Shown here piece after piece: positions 1 through 64,000 of a stretch of 64,000 nt of DNA (within the stretch, counting starts at the first letter, position 1; each line of letters opens with the position of its first letter). The position numbers were made by a program, and so were the translations under genes. A model generated the notes under the pieces. The model had not been told where the DNA came from. It ran no database searches and saw only the letters and a program-made list of their open reading frames with translations. The stretch comes from Ochotona curzoniae. Lineage: Eukaryota; Chordata; Mammalia; Lagomorpha; Ochotonidae. The stretch is taken from positions 310,001 to 374,000 of the forward strand of contig NW_024466307.1 in NCBI RefSeq assembly GCF_017591425.1, given 5' to 3'.

Positions 1-59341
<59,341 letters not shown>

Positions 59342-59624
59342 GGAGGCGCGACGGCGGAGCGCGAGCCCGGCCCCGGCTGCCCGGCCTGCGCCCGGCGTCA
59401 GCGCACGGCGCTCTGCGGCCGGCGAGGCCACGAGTGTCTGCCCCGGCGCGCGGGGCAGCAGGCGCGGGGCAGCCCGCCGCCTGGTGCGGGCGGAGCGGCG
59501 AGGCGAGCCTGTCCTTCCGGCCGTCGGCCGCCGCCGTGCCCCGGCGCCGCCGCTCGCTGCCACCTCAGACAGGGCGCGGGAAGGGCGGCAGGGAGGAGCA
59601 GCCCGGCCGCGCAGAGCGGGTCCT

Positions 59625-59636
59625 TCACGCCGCCAT
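59625..59636 (-). other. Mini upstream ORF (Met-Ala-Ala-stop) in CERT1 leader
   Basis: ATG GCG GCG TGA, starting within the YY1 motif, in strong context (A at -3, G at +4), out of frame with CERT1. It would be translated only if transcription starts beyond 59636, which is inferred and not shown. Confidence 0.6.
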
Positions 59637-59639
59637 CTT
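59629..59639 (-). promoter_or_regulatory. YY1 motif
   Basis: The minus strand reads AAGATGGCGGC, the full YY1 consensus, in CERT1 orientation, 0.3 kb upstream of the CERT1 start codon. YY1 sites of this kind usually lie just downstream of the transcription start, suggesting that CERT1 transcription starts slightly beyond 59640. Confidence 0.8.
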
Positions 59640-59901
59640 TTTGCCCCGCACTATTTACCCTCCCGCCCCTCCCCGCCGGCCGCCCCTCCTCCGCCCGCCG
59701 CCCGCCGTCCCGCTCCCCGCCCCGTCCGCGCCCGGCGTCTGACGCGCCGCGCCGAAGGCCGGGGTCCCCGCCGGCGACGCGGGCGGAGGGCGGGGCGCCG
59801 CGCTGCCTCCTGGGAGCTGTAGTCGGCCGCGCGCTTGGGGCGGCGAGCCGGGCGACCGGCGGGAGCGCTGGCTGAGGACGCGCGAGGTGGAGTGGGCGGT
59901 G
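59640..59901 (+). other. POLK: Putative non-coding first exon of POLK
   Basis: Inferred from the conserved head-to-head arrangement with CERT1. A plausible donor, G then GTGAGC, lies at 59901/59902. The start is unknown and could overlap the CERT1 leader. POLK encodes the translesion DNA polymerase kappa, whose first exon is non-coding. No coding sequence is claimed here. Confidence 0.4.
59811..59823 (-). promoter_or_regulatory. ACTAYRnnnCCCR (ZNF143-type) motif
   Basis: The minus strand reads ACTACAGCTCCCA, an exact match to a motif enriched in bidirectional mammalian promoters and bound by ZNF143. It lies between the inferred CERT1 and POLK starts. Confidence 0.8.
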
Positions 59902-60186
59902 GTGAGCGAAAGGGGCGCCGGGCGGGAGGTCCCTGCCGGGTGCGGGAGCCGGAGGCACACACGGAGGCGCGGCACCTGGGCAGGTGTGGGGACGCCGCCG
60001 CGAGGCTGTCCCTCAGCGAGGGAGGGACGAGGCGGAGCGGGAACGTGCGCCCCGATCCTGTGCGTAAGCGCCGCCCAGCCAGCTCTGGCCTTCTGGAAGG
60101 TTTTAGAGTGCCATCGCGCTAAGTAGGAAGTATGTGTGGGTGCAGGCACTTGAAAGCCACACTCTGACTCCTTGAACACCATACAT

Positions 60187-60310
60187 AGGGGCGGGCATTT
60201 GGCCAGCTGCTGGAACCCGGACTTGACCCAGATCGTGTCCAGGCTCCACTTCCGGTTCCAGCTGCCTGGTCGTGCCCACTCTCTAGGTGGCAGGTTCTGG
60301 GCCTGCTTGG
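60187..60310 (+). mobile_element. Possible old SINE fragment
   Basis: Forward resemblance: AGGGGCGGGCATTTGGCCAG and CAGGCTCCACTTCCGGTTCC. No tail. Confidence 0.45.
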
Positions 60311-60699
60311 GGACCAGTCCAGCACCAGCGAGTGTCTGTCTTTGCATGTCAGAGCATGTGTCAGAATCGTTTGGCTTCACTTGAGGCCCTGCAGCCAGAG
60401 TAGTTGAGCTGGGTTTGGACACCGGATCGGACTGTTCTTGGTTTCAGGATACCTGACAGTGCAGTTGTGGGAATGCTGTGTTCTGTAGATGAGGTGTGTC
60501 CGCAGCAGGCCACACATCTGGTGCATACTGTTACTGTTGTCATTCTAGCGTTTCTCTAGCTGTAACTGGGAAGGGGGCTAGAATTTGTAGGGAGGAGTAG
60601 TTTAGCATATATGAAAATCTGTTGTCTAGTACCCCACATAACTGCACTAGAGTGTAAACTCTGTTGGGACAAATGCTTTTATCATGTTTTCATATAGCT

Positions 60700-60941
60700 T
60701 TTTAAAAGACTTACTTTTCTTGAAAGGCAGAGTGACAGAGATCTGGCAACTGCTGGTTCGCTGCCCAAATGTCCACCCCAGCCAGAGCAGGCCCAGGATC
60801 CAGGAGCCCCACCTGGGTCTCCCACGTCTGTAGGAAAGTACTGAGCGCATCGCCAGCAGCCACTGTCTTCCAGCACGTCAGGACCCCACTGTGGGCGTCT
60901 TAAGTGGCCGATTAAACCAGCTACACCACAGTACCTGCCCT
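60700..60941 (-). mobile_element. Old C-type SINE
   Basis: Reverse: TTTTAAAAGACTTACTTTTC, AAAGGCAGAGTGACAGAGAT, CACCACAGTACCTGCCC. Confidence 0.72.
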
Positions 60942-61200
60942 TCCTGGCTTTATCTTGAATCACTGGAGCAGTGTTCATCATAACTAGTGAACAAATCTTA
61001 TCTCTGAGATGATGATAGAATGCAATGTGCTGACTGTTGGAAGGATTTTAAGATAGTAAAAGACAATCAAGGCACATTTTGAGATGGGGGCTTCATCTCT
61101 TAAGGTGATCAGAGAACTAAGAGAGCTGCATGTGTGACCATAACCCATAACAGACTGTTGTTTTGTGGAATGGAAGACAGTGGCCACCTCATGAAGGGGG

Positions 61201-61220
61201 CCCCGGGCCCTAGCCCGGGG
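61201..61220. repeat. Short perfect inverted repeat
   Basis: CCCCGGGC and GCCCGGGG (8-bp arms) around a CCTA spacer. No known role. Confidence 0.9.
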
Positions 61221-61764
61221 TGACCCTCTGGCCAAGTCTGTCTGGACCAGTTGCCCCCAGCTTCTGGCAGTGTACCAGACAACAGCTGTTGGGCATTTTG
61301 AAGAGCTGTGCTTCTTTCTAGATCTCATCCCACCAGTTGTCACATAACCTTTTTAGTGAATGTTGTCACATTGAAACTTCTGTGCTGTAAGTGTGCAAAT
61401 CGTTCTCTCTGTGACTGGTAGTTGGGTGTAGGACAAGCAACATGGATGCTGAATCAAGTTCAGAAATTAAAAGGCTTATGGAACTTCCTCCGCAAATCCT
61501 CTCCCATTTCTGTTTTATACCTTTTTTGACTACTTGGAAATTACATTAGCCTTTCTTTCTGTGCCTCTTGGGCCTATTAGGAATCCTGCATGTTTCTGGT
61601 GCTGTTCCTTAGTAAGAACCCTAACCAGCATCACCCTTTGTATCCCTGTGACTCAGGGAGTATTCTAAATGAAGAGTGGCTTGGTAAATGGAGTTTATAG
61701 TATAATTAATCACTGCTACTGTATTTATCACACTTGTACTCTTACAGAGACCTATAAATGGATT

Positions 61765-62032
61765 TTTTTAAATTATTTATTTGAAAGGCACAGTTACAGA
61801 GGGAGAGGAACAGAGAGGTCTTTAGTCTACTGGTTCACTGCCCAAATGTCCACAACAGCCAGGGCCGGGCCAGGAGAAGCCGGGAGCCAGGAGCTTCTCT
61901 GAGTCTCCTGCACACATGGGCCTTCTCCCATTGCTTTCTCCGGTACAATAGTGGAGAGCTAGAGCAGAAATGGAGCATCCAGGACTCGGTACCCAATGAG
62001 ATACCTACACTTCAGGCAGATTAACTGGCCTA
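61765..62032 (-). mobile_element. Old C-type SINE
   Basis: Reverse: TTTAAATTATTTATTTGAAA, GCACAGTTACAGAGGGAGAG, CTTCAGGCAGATTAACTGGC. Confidence 0.72.
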
Positions 62033-62071
62033 TTTGCATGAGCGTACCTAGAAGGATTTGTATTTATGTGA

Positions 62072-62315
62072 ATTTTTTTAAATGATTGACTTGCTTGAGA
62101 GAGAAGGATGATAGGACGCCTGTTCACTGGCTCACTTCCCACGAGCTCACAGCAGCTGAGCTGGACCTGACCAAGCACAGCTGGGCGCCAGGCCACTCAG
62201 TCCAGAGCTTCCTCGCGGGCAGCAGGAGCCCAGCTCCGTGAGCCATCACCACTGCATCCTGGGGGCCCAGTTAGCAGATGCTCAACCCAGAAACTCCACT
62301 ATGGGACAACATCCA
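62072..62315 (-). mobile_element. Old C-type SINE
   Basis: Reverse: TTTTTTTAAATGATTGACTT, CACTGGCTCACTTCCCACGA, then a degraded head. Confidence 0.6.
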
Positions 62316-62721
62316 CCCTACCTCCATTTCTGACAGTGGGTACTAGTTATAGAACCAGGAAGGTCTGTAAGAAACTTGTGTGTGTCATCTCCAGTGCTAT
62401 TATATGGAAAAACTGAAAAAATAATGTTGTGACTATGTTCAGAGCAGTGGGTAGACAAACCCTTGTAAACAGGTGAATACAGGTGTCTTGAGCTGATTCC
62501 TCTCCTGTGTGTCTTCATCTTTCCTGTTGGTACATAGCAAAGTACATTGCCTTTTACCCCTCTGACGCTCCAGTACAGCTGACTGTCAACCCCATTGAAG
62601 GTTAATAAGATTCTGACTAGAGTGCTGTCAGAGATGTGGGTGACAACTTTCATAGATTCCTTGTTCTCTAGCGTTTTACCAAGTAGGAGTCTTCATAGCA
62701 ATGAAGCGCACACAAATATTT

Positions 62722-63020
62722 ATATTTATTTTTTTTAATATTTATTTATCTTCATTGGAAAGGCAGATCTACAGAGAGGAGAGACAAACAGATCTTCTGG
62801 TTCGTTCCTTAAATGATCACAACAGCTGGAGCTGAGCCAGTCTGAAGCCAGGAGCCTGGATATTTTTTCTGGGTCTCCCACGCGGGTGCAGGGTCCGAAG
62901 GCCTTGGGCTGTCCTCGACTGCTTTCCCAAGGCCACAGGCAGGGAGCTGGATGGGAAGTGCAGCAGCTAGGATACAAACTGATGCCCACAAGGGGTCCTG
63001 ACACTCACCAGAGCTGCTGT
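62722..63020 (-). mobile_element. C-type SINE
   Basis: Reverse: TTAATATTTATTTATCTTCA, GGGTCTCCCACGCGGGTGCA, CTCACCAGAGCTGCTGTACC; head degraded. Confidence 0.85.
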
Positions 63021-64000
63021 ACCAAACCTTATTTATTGAATAGTCATTACTGGAGACCAAGTAAAAATGTGAAGTTGACTGTGTCATACTAGGTGTTCAG
63101 TAAGTGCTAGTGAATGAAATGAGTTTAGTTGGTTGATGATTAAAGAGAAACTGCAGAAGTTAAAAAAAAAATGACTAGAACAATTAAACAAGAGAGTAAT
63201 GATCCAGACTCCGTGAGAGCTCTCTTGAAGAGGAGGTGTTTGTTAAGGACATTACTCAACGTCAGACATTGTTTTAGCTTTGTGGCATTTCTTTTTCCTG
63301 CCTCACAAAAATCCTGAAAAATAGAGATTATCCTTAGTTTACATATAAGGAAATTAAAGCTCAAGTAAGTGATATAAGTTTCCCTAAGGTCCTAGGTAGT
63401 GAACAGCCTCATTCAGACTTTGAGCCTCAGGAGACTGCCATATGTATTTTATTACATATACAATTGATTTTAGATTACAGTTATTATCCTAAATGGTTTT
63501 TGATGATTAAGCCATTGAGACTGTGAGGAAGTTAGATGATCTTTTTAAACACGTTGGATAATGTTTCTTTAGTTCTACAGTTTTCTTAAGATGTGTTCAC
63601 CTACTTTTTTACCTGCAGTAGCAGTTTGTGTTTTTTTTCTGTGCTAGTGTGTATTAGCAAGTCTGTGTTCTAATTACCCATAAATAATTTAGCAGGCTGC
63701 AGAGCCTATGGCCACCATCCTTTTGTCTTACGTTGATGAAAAGAATAATTGGTTTCACATTTAGTATTTTAGGAAAAATAACCATGACCATTTAGTATTA
63801 TCTCATTTTTATATTTTTTATTCATTTTATGAATAATGTTGAGAATATACTTTTATATTATAATAAACATCAAAACACAGAAATCCCAAGTTGTTATTCC
63901 ATATTTCCTGGAGTAGGCATTTTGTTTTGGTATTAGCAGACTGCCATCAACTTCCCAGGCTGGAGCCTGGAACGTTCATCCTGCCAATGAAGATTCCAGG

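Larger units (their letters stand above)
59342..59650 (-). other. CERT1: In-frame, AUG-less open extension of the CERT1 frame
   Basis: Reading upstream from the CERT1 ATG in the same frame, 103 codons stay open to a TAG at 59653-59651. There is no AUG, but several CUG, GUG and ACG codons occur; the composition is Arg/Ala/Pro-rich. Non-AUG initiation giving longer GPBP forms has been reported for the human gene. Here it is only a possibility; GC-rich leaders stay open by chance. Confidence 0.5.
59902..64000 (+). other. POLK: Probable POLK intron 1
   Basis: 4.1 kb with four or five SINEs in mostly reverse orientation and no sequence matching the POLK coding start. Assignment follows from synteny only. 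60310-60700, 60945-61760, 62320-62720 and 63025-64000 contain nothing recognised. Confidence 0.5.

Noticed and set aside
59655..60422. Open frame of 255 codons on the minus strand upstream of CERT1
   Set aside because: Same CpG-island effect; composition is low-complexity and no conserved motif is seen.
61442..61500. ATGGATGCTGAATCAAGTTC considered as the first coding exon of POLK
   Set aside because: The translation does not match the POLK N-terminus, and no donor follows in a suitable frame.

Overview
This window is a mammalian nuclear locus, most probably from a lagomorph and more likely a pika (Ochotona) than a rabbit. The call rests on some fifty copies, on both strands, of a tRNA-derived C-type SINE: a GGCCCGGCGC-like head, a GGTTCTAATCC B box, and a tail ending near CTTTCCAATAAAAATAAATAAATCTTT-type sequence. 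The species-level call is inference.

The gene content is one large gene on the minus strand, CERT1 (COL4A3BP, ceramide transfer protein / Goodpasture antigen-binding protein). Fourteen coding exons can be read from the start codon at 59341 down to 582. They encode residues 1-496 in the numbering of the 624-residue long isoform. The last ~128 residues (most of the START domain) lie beyond base 1. The exons carry, in order, the PI4P-binding PH domain, the phospho-regulated serine-repeat region with Ser132, the middle region with the FFAT motif EFFDAVE (321-327), the 26-residue alternative exon of the long isoform, and the N-terminal part of START. Together these parts let CERT move ceramide from ER to trans-Golgi for sphingomyelin synthesis.

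At 58.9-60.1 kb lies a CpG island with YY1, Sp1-like and ACTAYRnnnCCCR (ZNF143-type) motifs. In mammals POLK is transcribed divergently from the CERT1 promoter, so 59.9-64 kb is best read as POLK exon 1 (non-coding) and intron 1. No POLK coding exon was found.

The introns are full of retroelements: a nearly full-length but internally deleted L1 (16.0-18.95 kb) nested in a SINE with a clean target-site duplication; a young twin-primed (5'-inverted) L1 at 42.8-45.26 kb with a perfect 17-bp duplication and two long ORF2 segments in opposite orientations; a third, 5'-truncated L1 at 48.4-49.1 kb; older L1 remnants; a 1,150-bp solo LTR at 33159-34308 with a 6-bp duplication; a ~95-bp retrocopy of an unrecognised polyadenylated RNA; and a 36-bp minisatellite.

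The most interesting points are: an apparent loss of the AG at the expected CERT1 exon 10 acceptor, with an in-frame AG 6 nt downstream; an in-frame AUG-less extension plus a strong-context mini uORF in the CERT1 leader; two SINE pairs with ~99% identical cores inside otherwise diverged copies (possible gene conversion); and the twin-primed L1. I found no evidence for a novel multi-gene system here.
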